Assembly: GCA_020636255.1 (NCBI GenBank) | Contig: JACJYE010000001.1 | Location: 934,233 to 998,232, forward strand | Length of the DNA stretch: 64,000 nucleotides | Origin: Lewinellaceae bacterium | GTDB taxonomy: Bacteria; Bacteroidota; Bacteroidia; Chitinophagales; Saprospiraceae | Direction: 5' to 3' | Part shown: piece by piece, positions 1 to 8,782 of the stretch | Position numbering within the stretch: the first letter of the stretch is position 1 | Layout: each line of letters opens with the position of its first letter | Notes under the pieces: model-generated | The model's input: only the letters and a program-made list of their open reading frames with translations | Told to the model about the DNA's origin: nothing | Databases searched by the model: none | Made by a program: the position numbers and the translations under genes

Positions 1-249
1 CGGCATGGTGATGTTCTTGCCGGTATCCGTAACTTCGGTACCGCGCGTCAGGCCGTCCGTAGAGTCCATGGCCACGGCGCGTACGCTATCTTCACCAAGG
101 TGTTGTTGTACTTCGAGCACCAGCGTTTCGCCGTTCGGCCGTTTGATTTCAAGGGCGTTCAGGATTTCCGGGAGTTTGGCGCCCTTCCCGGAGAAGCTCA
201 CGTCTACAACAGGCCCGATCACCTGTTTAACTTGACCGATATTTGCCAT
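1..249 (-). CDS. atpD: F-type ATP synthase subunit beta, N-terminal part (truncated by window edge)
   Basis: The reverse strand encodes the first 83 residues of the catalytic beta subunit of F1Fo ATP synthase, which carries the nucleotide-binding catalytic sites of cytoplasmic F1. It begins MANIGQVKQVIGPVVDVSF and continues through LEVQQHLGEDSVRAVAMDST and GLTRG, all hallmarks of the N-terminal beta-barrel domain. The Walker A region lies beyond the window edge. The start is fixed by alignment to the family and by a good promoter about 50 bases upstream. There is no neighbouring ATP synthase gene on this side, so atpD starts its own transcript; an atpC partner, usual in Bacteroidota, would lie outside the window. 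Confidence 0.95.
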   Translation of the reverse strand, partial: MANIGQVKQVIGPVVDVSFSGKGAKLPEILNALEIKRPNGETLVLEVQQHLGEDSVRAVAMDSTDGLTRGTEVTDTGKNITMP

Positions 250-300
250 ATCTGTTCGCGTATTTGTGATATGAAAAGAATGGTTCTTCAAAAATCGGTG

Positions 301-330
301 CAAATTTAGCCTTTTGTGTTGATAATCAAA
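301..330 (-). promoter_or_regulatory. Bacteroidota-type promoter of atpD
   Basis: Read on the minus strand, TTTG (327-330) is followed after an 18-base spacer by TAAATTTG (301-308). This matches the Bacteroidota sigma-A consensus TTTG-N19ish-TAnnTTTG exactly in both boxes, with a slightly short spacer. The predicted transcript start near 294 leaves a leader of about 45 bases before the atpD ATG. Confidence 0.6.
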
Positions 331-569
331 ACGAAAATTCAAGCCGAATCCTTCAAAAAAGCGTCATTTTCAGGTGATTGAGCGGCCTGTGTGCCGGCCG
401 TTTTACTGCTGTAAAACGCAGCTTCGAAATTTGCTCTTTTTTTTCAGATGCCCTTCCAATACTTATTTTGACGAATAGCCGCCACTCCTATTTTTCTTCA
501 GGGCGGGCAAGTTATTAAAAAAGGCCCTTTGGCGGGGCTATTTCCGCAAATCCTGGTTATTTTTCGGGT
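331..569. other. Intergenic spacer between divergent atpD and glycosyltransferase gene
   Basis: No ORF or RNA gene is supported here. A possible promoter for the plus-strand genes lies around 460-472 (a TATTTTG box in the AT-rich stretch before 'gacgaatagcc'), one base short of the consensus -7 element, so it is only a weak candidate. Confidence 0.4.
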
Positions 570-1568
570 ATGATCAGCGTGCTGCTTCCCGTCTATAACA
601 GCGGGCCATATTTGTCGGCCTGCCTCGATTCCGTTCTGGCGCAAACGCAGAGCAATTGGGAGCTGCTGGCCGTCGACGACTACTCCACCGACGGGAGTTG
701 GGCCATTCTGCGCCGCTATGCCTGGAAAGACGCGCGCATTCGGCCCATGCAGAACCAGGGCCCCAAGGGCATTATCCCTGCCCTCCGGCTGGCGTTCGGG
801 CATAGCCGTGGCCGCTATATTACCCGTATGGATTCCGACGACCTCATGCCGGCCCATAAGCTACAGGTATTGCGAGGCCTGTTGCAGGCCCGCGGGCCGG
901 GCTGGGTCGCCACGGGTAAGGTACGGTATTTCTCCGATGAAGGCCTGGGCGACGGCTTCCTGCGCTATCAGGACTGGCTGAACGGACTGGCCGACAGCGG
1001 GCGGCACTATGAAGAAGCTTACCGCGAATGTGTTTTGCCCTCTCCGGCCTGGATGGCCCTGAAGGAAGATGTGGAAAAATGCGGCGCCTTTGAACCGGAT
1101 ACCTACCCCGAAGATTATGACCTTTGGTTCCGCTTTTACGAAAAAGGCATGCGGATAGCCGCCTGCCAGGAAGTGGTGCACCTGTGGCGCGACCACCCTG
1201 CCCGCACTTCCCGCAATAGCGAGGTTTATGCCGACTATACCTTTCTGCCCCTGAAGTTGCATTATTTTCTAAAGGTGGACTACCGGCCCGCCCGCCCGCT
1301 CGTCGTTTGGGGCGCCGGCCGGAAGGGCAAGGAAACAGCCCTTCGCCTGCAGCGCGAAGGCATTCGCTTTCACTGGGTGTGCGATACCCCAGGAAAGGTT
1401 GGCAAAGACATCTATGGCATCCGGATGCAGGCCTATGAAGCGATCGCAGAGCTGAACGGCCCACAGGTGCTGGTGCTGGTAGCTGCGCCCGATGCCCAGG
1501 CAGAGATCAAAGGGCATCTGCAGGAATGGGATTTGCATCCTGGTAAGGATTTCTTCTTTTTTTGCTGA
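570..1568 (+). CDS. Family 2 glycosyltransferase with C-terminal Rossmann-like extension
   Basis: A 332-residue inverting glycosyltransferase of the GT-A fold, presumably adding a sugar from a nucleotide-sugar donor to a surface glycan or lipid. The N-terminus (ISVLLPVYNSGPYLSACLDS) is the canonical GT2 nucleotide-binding start, and the metal-binding DxD is at D88-S-D90-D91. From about residue 245 a second segment begins, VVWGAGRKGKETALRLQREG, a glycine-rich Rossmann-like nucleotide-binding motif. It continues to the C-terminus (about 85 residues) and is not part of the usual GT2 core. No membrane segments are visible. The gene lies 23 bases upstream of the DUF5691 gene, so cotranscription is possible, but no functional link is evident. 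Acceptor and donor cannot be read from the sequence. Confidence 0.88.
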   Translation: MISVLLPVYNSGPYLSACLDSVLAQTQSNWELLAVDDYSTDGSWAILRRYAWKDARIRPMQNQGPKGIIPALRLAFGHSRGRYITRMDSDDLMPAHKLQVLRGLLQARGPGWVATGKVRYFSDEGLGDGFLRYQDWLNGLADSGRHYEEAYRECVLPSPAWMALKEDVEKCGAFEPDTYPEDYDLWFRFYEKGMRIAACQEVVHLWRDHPARTSRNSEVYADYTFLPLKLHYFLKVDYRPARPLVVWGAGRKGKETALRLQREGIRFHWVCDTPGKVGKDIYGIRMQAYEAIAELNGPQVLVLVAAPDAQAEIKGHLQEWDLHPGKDFFFFC

Positions 1569-1591
1569 GGTTAACATTTTGACTTTTACAG

Positions 1592-3109
1592 ATGATCTGG
1601 GACGAACTGGCCAAGATAGCACTCATCGGAACGGAAAGGGCCCGGCTTTCCGAAAGCACCCTGTTGGCCCTGGCCCGGCTGGGCATCGATACGGATGGCC
1701 ATCCGGCGCAGGTGGTGCTGGAGGCCGCAGCGCTTTACCATGGCCTGCGTCGGGCAGGCTTCCCCCTGTCAAAGGAAGAGCAGCCGGTGGGCCTGCCCGG
1801 ACAGGATGCCATAGCAGGCGGCCGTCCTGCATCGGCGCGCGCTTCCAGGCATTTGTCACTCATCCTGGATGGGCATTATTGGCATGCCCTGCCGGAATAC
1901 CTCGAACTGGCAGGCCGGCACCGGCGCCAGCTGCCGGCAGAATACCTGCCTGCCCTTTTTCAGCTAAGCCTGAAATACCCGGAGATATGGAGCATGGTGC
2001 AACCGGCCCTCGGCCCTGCCGGGCAATGGCTGCTACGGCAGAACCCCGACTGGCAACCGCTGTCTGAAAACCCCGAGGCGGACACCTGGCCCGACGCTTC
2101 GCTGGAGGATAAACAGGCCATGCTGCGCTTCCTGCGCCGCACCAGCCCCGAACATGCTCCCCCTCTGCTCCGGCCGATATGGGACGGGCTTTCCTATACC
2201 GATAAGCTGGCCATGCTGAACATACTGGCCCGGGGCCTGGGCGATCACGATGAAGAATTCCTGGAGCATTGCCTGCTGGATAGCCGCAAAGAGGTACGGC
2301 AGGCGGCGGCAGGCCTGCTCAGCCACATGCCCGATTCAGGGCTCGTGGAGCGCCTGTTTGCGCGGGCCAAAGGCCTGCTCAAAGAAGCAGATGGCGCCCC
2401 GCTGGAGCTGCTTTATCCCAAAGAGCTGGACGAAGGCCTGAAGAGAGATGGCATCGGCGCCAAAAAGGGTACCCCTGCTACCTGGGCCCAGGAGATCATC
2501 AGCAAGATACCCCCAAAGCGCTGGGAGGAGCACTTCCGTAAACCTACAGTGGATTGCCTGCGCCTGCTGGCGGGCAGCGCCCGCAAAAAGATACTGATCG
2601 AAGCCGTAACCCAGGCTGCCATCCTGCACCAGGATCATCGCTGGATCGAGGCCATCGTGCGTTTCTGGTGGCGCACCAACGATGAGGAAGCCTGGAGCAG
2701 CGCTCTTGGGAAACGCCTGATCGGGCAGCTGCCGGCGCCGGTGTTCAATGAGCTGGCCGTGCAGCAGCTCCGGCAACAGCCCGGGTACATTGAAGAGCGC
2801 AGCCTGCTCAGCCACATGCTCAGCCAGGGCGCCCACCCCTGGGAGGCCCGCCTGGCCCAGCTGGTGCTGAACGGCTTTCAGCAATGGATCAGCGGCGCCC
2901 GCAACTACTACTGGAACCTCTGGCATTACCGGCGCATCCTGGAGGTGGCCGCCTACCAGGCCGAGCCCGGCATCGAAGAGCGCTTTCGCACCGGCTGGGA
3001 TGCCCGCTCGCCGGTGTGGTACCGCTGGGAAAAGGAGGTGGAACGCTTCCTCAAAGTGCTGGTTTTCCGGAAAGAGGTGCAGGCGGAGATAGCCCGTGGG
3101 GCGGGCTAG
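1592..3109 (+). CDS. DUF5691 family protein (MoxR-associated, helical repeat)
   Basis: A 505-residue cytoplasmic protein that I recognise as DUF5691 from its opening (WDELAKIALIGTERARLSE) and its HEAT-like alpha-helical composition, e.g. the helical segments around 200-225 (EEFLEHCLLDSRKEVRQAAA). There is no signal peptide and no catalytic motif. Family members occur next to MoxR-type AAA+ ATPases, DUF5682, SWIM zinc-finger and VWA proteins. Here the MoxR gene follows after 190 bases and DUF5682 after that, so this protein is probably a structural or adaptor component of that chaperone-like system. The biochemical function is unknown. Confidence 0.75.
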   Translation: MIWDELAKIALIGTERARLSESTLLALARLGIDTDGHPAQVVLEAAALYHGLRRAGFPLSKEEQPVGLPGQDAIAGGRPASARASRHLSLILDGHYWHALPEYLELAGRHRRQLPAEYLPALFQLSLKYPEIWSMVQPALGPAGQWLLRQNPDWQPLSENPEADTWPDASLEDKQAMLRFLRRTSPEHAPPLLRPIWDGLSYTDKLAMLNILARGLGDHDEEFLEHCLLDSRKEVRQAAAGLLSHMPDSGLVERLFARAKGLLKEADGAPLELLYPKELDEGLKRDGIGAKKGTPATWAQEIISKIPPKRWEEHFRKPTVDCLRLLAGSARKKILIEAVTQAAILHQDHRWIEAIVRFWWRTNDEEAWSSALGKRLIGQLPAPVFNELAVQQLRQQPGYIEERSLLSHMLSQGAHPWEARLAQLVLNGFQQWISGARNYYWNLWHYRRILEVAAYQAEPGIEERFRTGWDARSPVWYRWEKEVERFLKVLVFRKEVQAEIARGAG

Positions 3110-3203
3110 GGTAAGCCGGGAGGATATGGTTTCATGGGTTCACTGTTGAGGCTACTTCGGGAAGCCTCCCTTGGTTACACAAAACCACACAAAGAAGACA
3201 CCG

Positions 3204-3247
3204 AGTTACACAAAGCATGGATAACCAAAATCTGAGCCTTTGTGTAA
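3204..3247. repeat. Small palindromic repeat upstream of moxR
   Basis: An 11-base perfect inverted repeat, GTTACACAAAG (3204-3214) and CTTTGTGTAAC (3237-3247), lies inside a longer region that repeats TTACACAAA and CACAAAG words. It resembles the scattered small palindromic elements common in this phylum and sits 52 bases before the moxR start. It could form a hairpin in a DUF5691-moxR read-through transcript. Confidence 0.55.
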
Positions 3248-3299
3248 CTTTGTTGGTGTAAAGCACCTCATCGAACGACGTCCATTTAAAACAGGAACC

Positions 3300-4388
3300 A
3301 TGCCCAAGCCTGCGATACTACGCCCACATGCTGAAGAAACCTATGCCGGAGAGCTGAAGGCCCTGGCCAAGGCCGATAAGCACCCCAGGCCCGCCAACTG
3401 GAAACTGTCGCCCTGGGCGGTGGCCACCTACCTGCTGGGCGGGGAGCTGGAAGACGGCACGGCCATTACCCCTAAATACTACGGCAGCCGGCGGCTCATC
3501 GAAGTGGCCATAGCTACCCTCGCCACCGACCGGGCGCTGCTGCTTATCGGCATCCCCGGCACGGCCAAGACCTGGGTGTCCGAGCACCTGGCTGCCGCTA
3601 TTTCCGGCGATTCCAAGATGCTGGTGCAGGGCACTGCCGGCATGAGCGAGGAAAGCCTGCGCTACGGTTGGAACTACGCCCGCCTGCTGGCCGAAGGCCC
3701 TTCGGAAGCCGCCCTGACGCCCAGCCCGGTCATGCAGGCCATGCGGCAGGGCAGGATCGCCAGGGTGGAAGAACTGACCCGCATTCCTTCCGACGTACAG
3801 GACGCCCTCATCACCGTGCTCTCTGAAAAAGCCTTGCCCGTGCCCGAGCTGAACACGGAAGTACAGGCCGTGCAGGGGTTCAATATCATCGCTACCGCCA
3901 ACGACCGCGACAAGGGGGTCAATGAGCTGTCGAGCGCCCTGCGCCGCCGCTTCAATACCGTCGTAATGCCATTGCCCGCCAGCCTGGAGGAGGAAGTTAC
4001 CATCGTCAGAAACCGTGTGGAAGAGATCGGCCAGGCGCTGGAGCTGCCGCCGCAGGCGGCCCCCGTTGAGGAGATCCGCAGGCTGGTCACCATCTTCCGA
4101 GAACTGCGCAGCGGCAAGACCGAAGACGGGCGCCGCAAGCTCAAGGCGCCCGGCAGCACCCTGAGTACTGCCGAAGCTATCTCTGTCATCAATAGCGGGC
4201 AGGCCCTGGCCGTACACTTCGGCGAAGGCGCCCTCACAGCCCGCGATATAGCCGGCAGCCTGCTCGGCTCCATCGTCAAAGACCCGGTACAGGATAAGGC
4301 CGCCTGGGAGGAATACCTCGAAACGGTGGTGAAAGAACGCGAGGGGTGGCAGGATCTCTACGAGGCGAGCCGGGAGCTGCTGGGCTAA
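3300..4388 (+). CDS. MoxR-family AAA+ ATPase
   Basis: A 362-residue MoxR-type AAA+ ATPase. MoxR proteins act as chaperones that insert cofactors or mature partner complexes, usually together with a VWA-domain protein. The Walker A variant GIPGTAKT is at 84-91, and the Walker B-like strand with paired acidic residues is in RVEELTRIPSDVQDAL (E157-E158). The sensor 1 Asn (ATAND) and the arginine finger region (SSALRRRF) follow. I chose the ATG at 3300 (MPKPAILRPH) because the longer in-frame extension from 3240 lies inside a palindromic repeat. DUF5691 is upstream and DUF5682 downstream, the same gene set as the E. coli YehL group, but no VWA gene follows. Confidence 0.9.
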   Translation: MPKPAILRPHAEETYAGELKALAKADKHPRPANWKLSPWAVATYLLGGELEDGTAITPKYYGSRRLIEVAIATLATDRALLLIGIPGTAKTWVSEHLAAAISGDSKMLVQGTAGMSEESLRYGWNYARLLAEGPSEAALTPSPVMQAMRQGRIARVEELTRIPSDVQDALITVLSEKALPVPELNTEVQAVQGFNIIATANDRDKGVNELSSALRRRFNTVVMPLPASLEEEVTIVRNRVEEIGQALELPPQAAPVEEIRRLVTIFRELRSGKTEDGRRKLKAPGSTLSTAEAISVINSGQALAVHFGEGALTARDIAGSLLGSIVKDPVQDKAAWEEYLETVVKEREGWQDLYEASRELLG

Positions 4389-4453
4389 CCCGTACCTCCA
4401 ACCTTCCGGTTGGAGCAGCCTTCTACTCCAACCAAAAGGTTGGAGGTACGGGT
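4388..4453. repeat. Nested palindrome (REP-like cruciform) between moxR and DUF5682
   Basis: The outer arms of 18 bases are perfect: ACCCGTACCTCCAACCTT (4388-4405) and its complement at 4436-4453. Inside are two mini-hairpins, CTCCAACC-TTCC-GGTTGGAG and CTCCAACC-AAAA-GGTTGGAG, giving a cloverleaf-like structure. It starts at the last base of the moxR stop codon and has no U-tract, so it looks more like a REP/RAYT-type element than a terminator. It may stabilise or uncouple moxR and DUF5682 mRNA. Confidence 0.75.
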
Positions 4454-4511
4454 AACCACAATCGCGCAGCGGAAGCTTCTATCTCTACCAGGCTTGTGCT
4501 ACCTTTACCCT

Positions 4512-6755
4512 ATGTTCTCCATCTACGGCATCCGGCACCATGGCCCGGGCTCGGCCCGCAGCCTGCTGCGCGCCCTGCAGGCGCAGCGGCCCGACGCTAT
4601 CCTCATCGAAGCGCCGGCCGATACGGAAAAAGTTTTGGAATATGCAGGACACCCGCGGCTCGTTCCGCCGGTGGCGGTGCTCGTTTACGACGAAAAAGAC
4701 CTGAGCCGGGCCTCTTACCTGCCCTTCGCCGAATTCTCACCGGAATGGCAGGCCATCCAATACGGCCTGAAGGAAAGCCTGCCCATTATTTTTATGGACC
4801 TGCCGATGAGCATGCAGTTCCAGCTGGAGGCAGAAAAGGCCGGCCAGTTGGAGATACCCCTCCCTGATTCGGAGCAGGAGCCCCCGCTCATCCGCGACCC
4901 GATGGGGTATATTGCGGAGCTGGCGGGGTATACCGACAGCGAGCGCTGGTGGGAAGCCACTTTCGAACAAACAGATAACGAAGCTGACATCTTTCAGGCC
5001 ATTATCAGCCTGAATGTGGCGCTGCGCGAGGAACCCGGCCGTCAGGAGCCCCCGCTCAACCGCCTGCGGGAGGCGCACATGCGCAAAGCGCTGCGCAAGG
5101 CCCTCAAAGACGGCTTCAAAAAGCTTGCCGTAGTGTGCGGCGCCTGGCATGCCCCCGCCCTGCACTACCTGGATCGCTATCCGCCCGCATCGGATAACGC
5201 TCTGCTGAAAGGGTTGAAAAAGAGTAAAACCAAAGCCACCTGGATACCCTGGTCGCACCAGCGGCTGGCCTTTCAGAGCGGCTACCGCGCCGGTGTGGTC
5301 TCTCCGGCCTGGTATGCGCTGCTGTTCGGGCGGCGCGAAGAAGCGGTGCTGTGGTGGATGTCGCGCGTAGCTCAGCTGCTCCGGCAGGAAGGCATAGCTG
5401 CTTCGGCAGCCCATGCGGTAGAAGCGGCGCGGCTGGCCCACACGCTGGCGGCCCTGCGCCAGCAGCCGGTAGCTGGTATCGAGGAAATGAAGGAGGCGGT
5501 TCTGGCCGTTTTTTGCGAAGGGCAGGAAGCGCCTTTGAAAACGATAGAAAGCCGCCTCATCATAGGTGAAGAAGTCGGGGAAGTGCCGCCGGATATTCCT
5601 CAGATCCCCTTACAGCAGGACCTGGAGGCCCGCATCCGCGCTACCCGGCTGACAAAAGCGTACCAGTCGGCCAGCCCGGAAGACAAAGTGCTGGACCTGC
5701 GCAAGGCCGGCCATCTGGAGGCCAGCCACCTCCTGCACCAGCTCAGCTTGCTGGGCATCCCGTGGGGCGTGCTGCAGGAAGCGCCCGAAGGGCGCCTCGG
5801 CAATTTTAGCGAAACCTGGCGGCTGCACTGGCAGCCGGAGTATATCATCCGGCTCATCGAGGCGGGCATGTGGGGCAATACGGTGTATGCCGCAGCCTCT
5901 CACTATGCCAGAAAACGCGCCGGCGAAACCGAAAAGCTTTCCGAGCTGGTAACCATTGTGAGAAGTGCTTTGCTGGCGGGTATCACCGAAGCCTTTGCCA
6001 GCCTGATCGGGCGCCTGGAAGATGCCGCTGCCCGCACCCGCGATGTCTATCACCTGCTGGAAGCTCTGCCCGTGCTGGCCGATATCGCCCGCTATGGCGA
6101 TACCCGGCAGACCGATGTACAGGCGGTGGAGGCATTGCTCAACCACATCGTGCCCCGCATTGCTATCGGGCTACCCGGGGCTGTGATGAACATCGAAGAG
6201 GAGGCCGCCCGCGAGTGGTTCCCGCTTTTCCTTCAGGGCAACCGGGCAGTCAGCCTGCTTGGCCAGGCTGCACATTTTTCATACTGGAACCGCGCTCTGG
6301 GCGATATCGCCGGCGCGGCTTTCGCCAACCCTTTGCTCAGTGGGCTGTGCTGCCGCATGTTGTTTGACAGGTCCCTGCTCAGCGCGCCCGACACCGCCGC
6401 CCGGATGCGGCAGGCACTTTCACTAAACGAAGAAGCGGAACAGGGGGCCTGGTGGCTGGAAGGCTTCCTCTACGGCAGCGGCCTGCTGCTCATCCACACG
6501 CCCGAGCTATGGCCAGTGCTGGACGAGTGGGTCGCCGAGATACCCGAGGCCCGCTTTCCTGAGGTATTGCCTCTGTTGCGCCGCGCTTTTGCCGGCTTCA
6601 CCGGCCCGGAACGGGAGAAAATGTTCGCCCTGGCGAGATCGGGGGTGGCCGCCGGCGAAACCGCAACACCTGATGTGGCGTCGGCTTTCGGCCAGAAACG
6701 CGCGAAAACAGTATTACCCACCCTTAGGATGCTGCTGGGCCTGGAGGAGGATTGA
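4512..6755 (+). CDS. DUF5682 family protein (MoxR-associated)
   Basis: A 747-residue cytoplasmic protein. The opening FSIYGIRHHGPGSARSLLRAL followed by ILIEAPAD is the signature of DUF5682 (relatives of E. coli YehM). I chose the ATG at 4512 because the in-frame extension further upstream runs through the nested palindrome. The N-terminal 250 residues contain conserved HHGPGS and GAWHAP motifs reminiscent of the ligand-binding TraB/ChaN-like fold (inference). The remainder is helical, rich in Leu/Ala and without membrane segments. It normally sits with MoxR, a SWIM-domain protein and a VWA protein; the last two are absent here. Its function is unknown. Confidence 0.8.
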   Translation: MFSIYGIRHHGPGSARSLLRALQAQRPDAILIEAPADTEKVLEYAGHPRLVPPVAVLVYDEKDLSRASYLPFAEFSPEWQAIQYGLKESLPIIFMDLPMSMQFQLEAEKAGQLEIPLPDSEQEPPLIRDPMGYIAELAGYTDSERWWEATFEQTDNEADIFQAIISLNVALREEPGRQEPPLNRLREAHMRKALRKALKDGFKKLAVVCGAWHAPALHYLDRYPPASDNALLKGLKKSKTKATWIPWSHQRLAFQSGYRAGVVSPAWYALLFGRREEAVLWWMSRVAQLLRQEGIAASAAHAVEAARLAHTLAALRQQPVAGIEEMKEAVLAVFCEGQEAPLKTIESRLIIGEEVGEVPPDIPQIPLQQDLEARIRATRLTKAYQSASPEDKVLDLRKAGHLEASHLLHQLSLLGIPWGVLQEAPEGRLGNFSETWRLHWQPEYIIRLIEAGMWGNTVYAAASHYARKRAGETEKLSELVTIVRSALLAGITEAFASLIGRLEDAAARTRDVYHLLEALPVLADIARYGDTRQTDVQAVEALLNHIVPRIAIGLPGAVMNIEEEAAREWFPLFLQGNRAVSLLGQAAHFSYWNRALGDIAGAAFANPLLSGLCCRMLFDRSLLSAPDTAARMRQALSLNEEAEQGAWWLEGFLYGSGLLLIHTPELWPVLDEWVAEIPEARFPEVLPLLRRAFAGFTGPEREKMFALARSGVAAGETATPDVASAFGQKRAKTVLPTLRMLLGLEED

Positions 6756-6870
6756 AGGCGGACACCGTAAGGGGAACTGGAAGTTTAAAACAAAAAAATA
6801 CACTCTGCTGTATTTTGTAACATTTTGTTTTATATTGAGCGCGCATACTATGTGAAACTAACCCAATACC

Positions 6871-7329
6871 ATGAACACAGAACAAGGTTCCAATGGCGGG
6901 GGGACGATTGTGCCGGTCATTCCAATGAGCGTGCTGGATGTAGAGCTGCCTTTGTACCTCTCGGTGCTGGCTGGCTTCCCATCACCTGCCGACGACTACC
7001 TGGAAGAGCGGCTGTCCCTGGATAAGTATCTGATCAAACACCCGGACAGCACCTTTTTTGTGAAGGTCGAGGGCCTGAGCATGGTCGGCGCGGGCATCTA
7101 TCCGGATGATATTCTGATCGTCGACAGGTCGCTGGAGGCAAAACCCGGCGATGTGATCGTTGCGGTGCTGGATGGGGAATTTACGGTGAAACGGCTGGTG
7201 AAGAAGAGCGGGCGATATGCCCTCCAGCCGGAAAACCCGGATTACAAGCTGATCCCGCTCGATGAGAACGCTGTATTTACGGTATGGGGCGTGGTCACGA
7301 ACGTCATCCACAAACCCTATGAATTATGA
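6871..7329 (+). CDS. umuD: UmuD-type SOS mutagenesis protein (S24 self-cleaving protease fold)
   Basis: A 152-residue protein that is converted by RecA-stimulated self-cleavage to UmuD', the regulatory subunit of DNA polymerase V. The cleavage site Ala34-Gly35 is present (SVLAGFPSP), as are the catalytic Ser70 (VEGLSMVGAGI) and Lys107 (GEFTVKRLV), in the usual S24 spacing. There is no N-terminal DNA-binding domain, which rules out LexA. Its stop overlaps the umuC start by four bases (ATGA), the classic translational coupling. The AT-rich stretch 6785-6865 upstream must carry the promoter. I cannot recognise an SOS box in it. Confidence 0.93.
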   Translation: MNTEQGSNGGGTIVPVIPMSVLDVELPLYLSVLAGFPSPADDYLEERLSLDKYLIKHPDSTFFVKVEGLSMVGAGIYPDDILIVDRSLEAKPGDVIVAVLDGEFTVKRLVKKSGRYALQPENPDYKLIPLDENAVFTVWGVVTNVIHKPYEL

Positions 7330-8618
7330 CCGGGGCCGGGGCTGTATACTATGCTTTGGCCGATGCGAACAACTTTTACGCCTCCTGCGAGCGGTCTTTT
7401 AACCCGGCGCTCTGGTCTGTTCCGGTCATCGTTCTGTCGAATAATGACGGTTGTGTCATTGCCCGGAGCAACGAGGCCAAGGCTTTAGGCATCGGTATGG
7501 GCACGCCCTACTGGGAAGTCAGGGAAGTGATCCGGAAGAACCAGGTCAGGGTGTATTCCTCCAATTACCAGCTCTATGGCGATATGAGCGAGCGGCTTAT
7601 GAACATCCTGCAGGCGCACTGTGCCGATATGGAAGTATACAGCATCGACGAGGCCTTCCTCAAGTTGCAGCCCTTTCACGGGAGTGAAGCGCAGTTGATG
7701 GTTGACATGGTAAAGCTGCGGGAAACCGTCATGCGGTCTACCGGCATCCCGGTATCGATCGGGCTCGCGCCTACCAAGACCCTGGCCAAGCTCGCCAACC
7801 ACCTGGCCAAGAAAGAAGGTATACAGGGCGTATATTTCCTCTCGCCCGGCGCGGAAGTATTGGCAGGCATTCCGGTTGAAAAGGTTTGGGGGGTAGCGGG
7901 CGGTTATAAGAAACGGCTGGCCAAAATAGGTGTGGAAACGGCCCTGCAGCTCAGCCGTGTTCCGAAAGAATGGATGCAGCAGGAGTTCGGCGTCGTGGGG
8001 GTGCGGCTGTTGAAGGAGTTGCAGGGCTTTCCCGCGCTCGGCCTCGAACCTCCTGTGACGGCACGAAAAAACGTCATGGTCTCGCGCTCCTTCCGCAAAG
8101 ACGTGTACGCCCTGCCGGAGCTCATCGAAGCCGTATCGGTGTATGCCACCAGGCTGGGGGAAAAGCTGCGCCGGTACAACCAGGCCGCGGGCCAGATCAC
8201 CGTATTCCTGATGGCCAACCCCTTCCGAAACCTGAGGCCCGACGGCCGCGGCTATTTTTCCCGGACCATCGAGCTACCTCTGGCCACTTCCCACACCAAT
8301 GAGCTGATCACCTGGGCAAGCAGGGCCGTGCAGTTCCTGTTCGAGGCCGGCACCAATTACAAAAAGGCCGGAATACTGGCCGAGCGGCTACGGCCCGACA
8401 ATGCCATACAGGGTAATCTGTTCGTTCCGGGCCAGGGCCGGGAAAAGCTACAGGCCCTCATGCAGGCCTGCGACGAGCTGAACAGGCGCATGGGCAGCAA
8501 TACGGTGTACTTTGCAAGCTGCGGCCACGTTCAAAAACAGGCCTGGGCCCGCCGGGAACAATGGGCGTCGCCTCGTTATACGACGAGGTGGGAGGAGATA
8601 TTGGTTGTTGGGGTGTGA
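7326..8618 (+). CDS. umuC: Y-family DNA polymerase V catalytic subunit
   Basis: A 430-residue translesion polymerase. The N-terminus (YYALADANNFYASCERSF) supplies the first metal-binding Asp13, and YSIDEAFLKL supplies D108/E109 of the active site. The fingers, thumb and little-finger regions follow at normal UmuC length. The C-terminus (SPRYTTRWEEIL) is complete. It is translationally coupled to umuD. A 130-bp copy of an internal piece of comM begins at the last base of the umuC stop codon, so a rearrangement took place exactly at its 3' end without damaging the gene. Confidence 0.95.
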   Translation: MTGAGAVYYALADANNFYASCERSFNPALWSVPVIVLSNNDGCVIARSNEAKALGIGMGTPYWEVREVIRKNQVRVYSSNYQLYGDMSERLMNILQAHCADMEVYSIDEAFLKLQPFHGSEAQLMVDMVKLRETVMRSTGIPVSIGLAPTKTLAKLANHLAKKEGIQGVYFLSPGAEVLAGIPVEKVWGVAGGYKKRLAKIGVETALQLSRVPKEWMQQEFGVVGVRLLKELQGFPALGLEPPVTARKNVMVSRSFRKDVYALPELIEAVSVYATRLGEKLRRYNQAAGQITVFLMANPFRNLRPDGRGYFSRTIELPLATSHTNELITWASRAVQFLFEAGTNYKKAGILAERLRPDNAIQGNLFVPGQGREKLQALMQACDELNRRMGSNTVYFASCGHVQKQAWARREQWASPRYTTRWEEILVVGV

Positions 8619-8747
8619 AGCGCGGGCCGACAGCTGCAGCTTCTCCATAGCCTTTTTAATGAGGATCATGCCCGCCTGGCTGGCCTGGCAGACTTCGCGC
8701 ACCATGCGGCTGGGCATCTGGGCGTTGGCGAAGATGTCAGGCAGGCC
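8618..8747 (-). repeat. 130-bp exact duplicate of an internal comM segment
   Basis: These 130 bases are identical, base for base, to 9765-9894 inside comM and lie in the same orientation. On the minus strand they would encode the comM stretch MPSRMVREVCQASQAGMIL and its surroundings, but here without start or continuation, so this is a gene fragment. Together the two copies flank an insert (8748-9764) that carries the toxin-antitoxin-like pair and the last 41 codons of comM. Confidence 0.95.
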
Positions 8748-8782
8748 ACTTGGCCTGTAATCTTACGGATGTTGGCGCTTAC

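Noticed and set aside
3318..4217. Long minus-strand ORF opposite moxR
   Set aside because: Opposite-strand shadow in GC-rich DNA; the plus-strand frame carries Walker A, Walker B and sensor motifs.
6785..6865. LexA-type SOS box upstream of umuD
   Set aside because: No sequence matching a known SOS operator could be recognised; Bacteroidota operators differ and cannot be inferred from one site.
8448..8717. Small minus-strand gene with ComM-like C-terminus
   Set aside because: It is the 130-bp comM duplicate read into the umuC 3' end; no start context and no complete domain.
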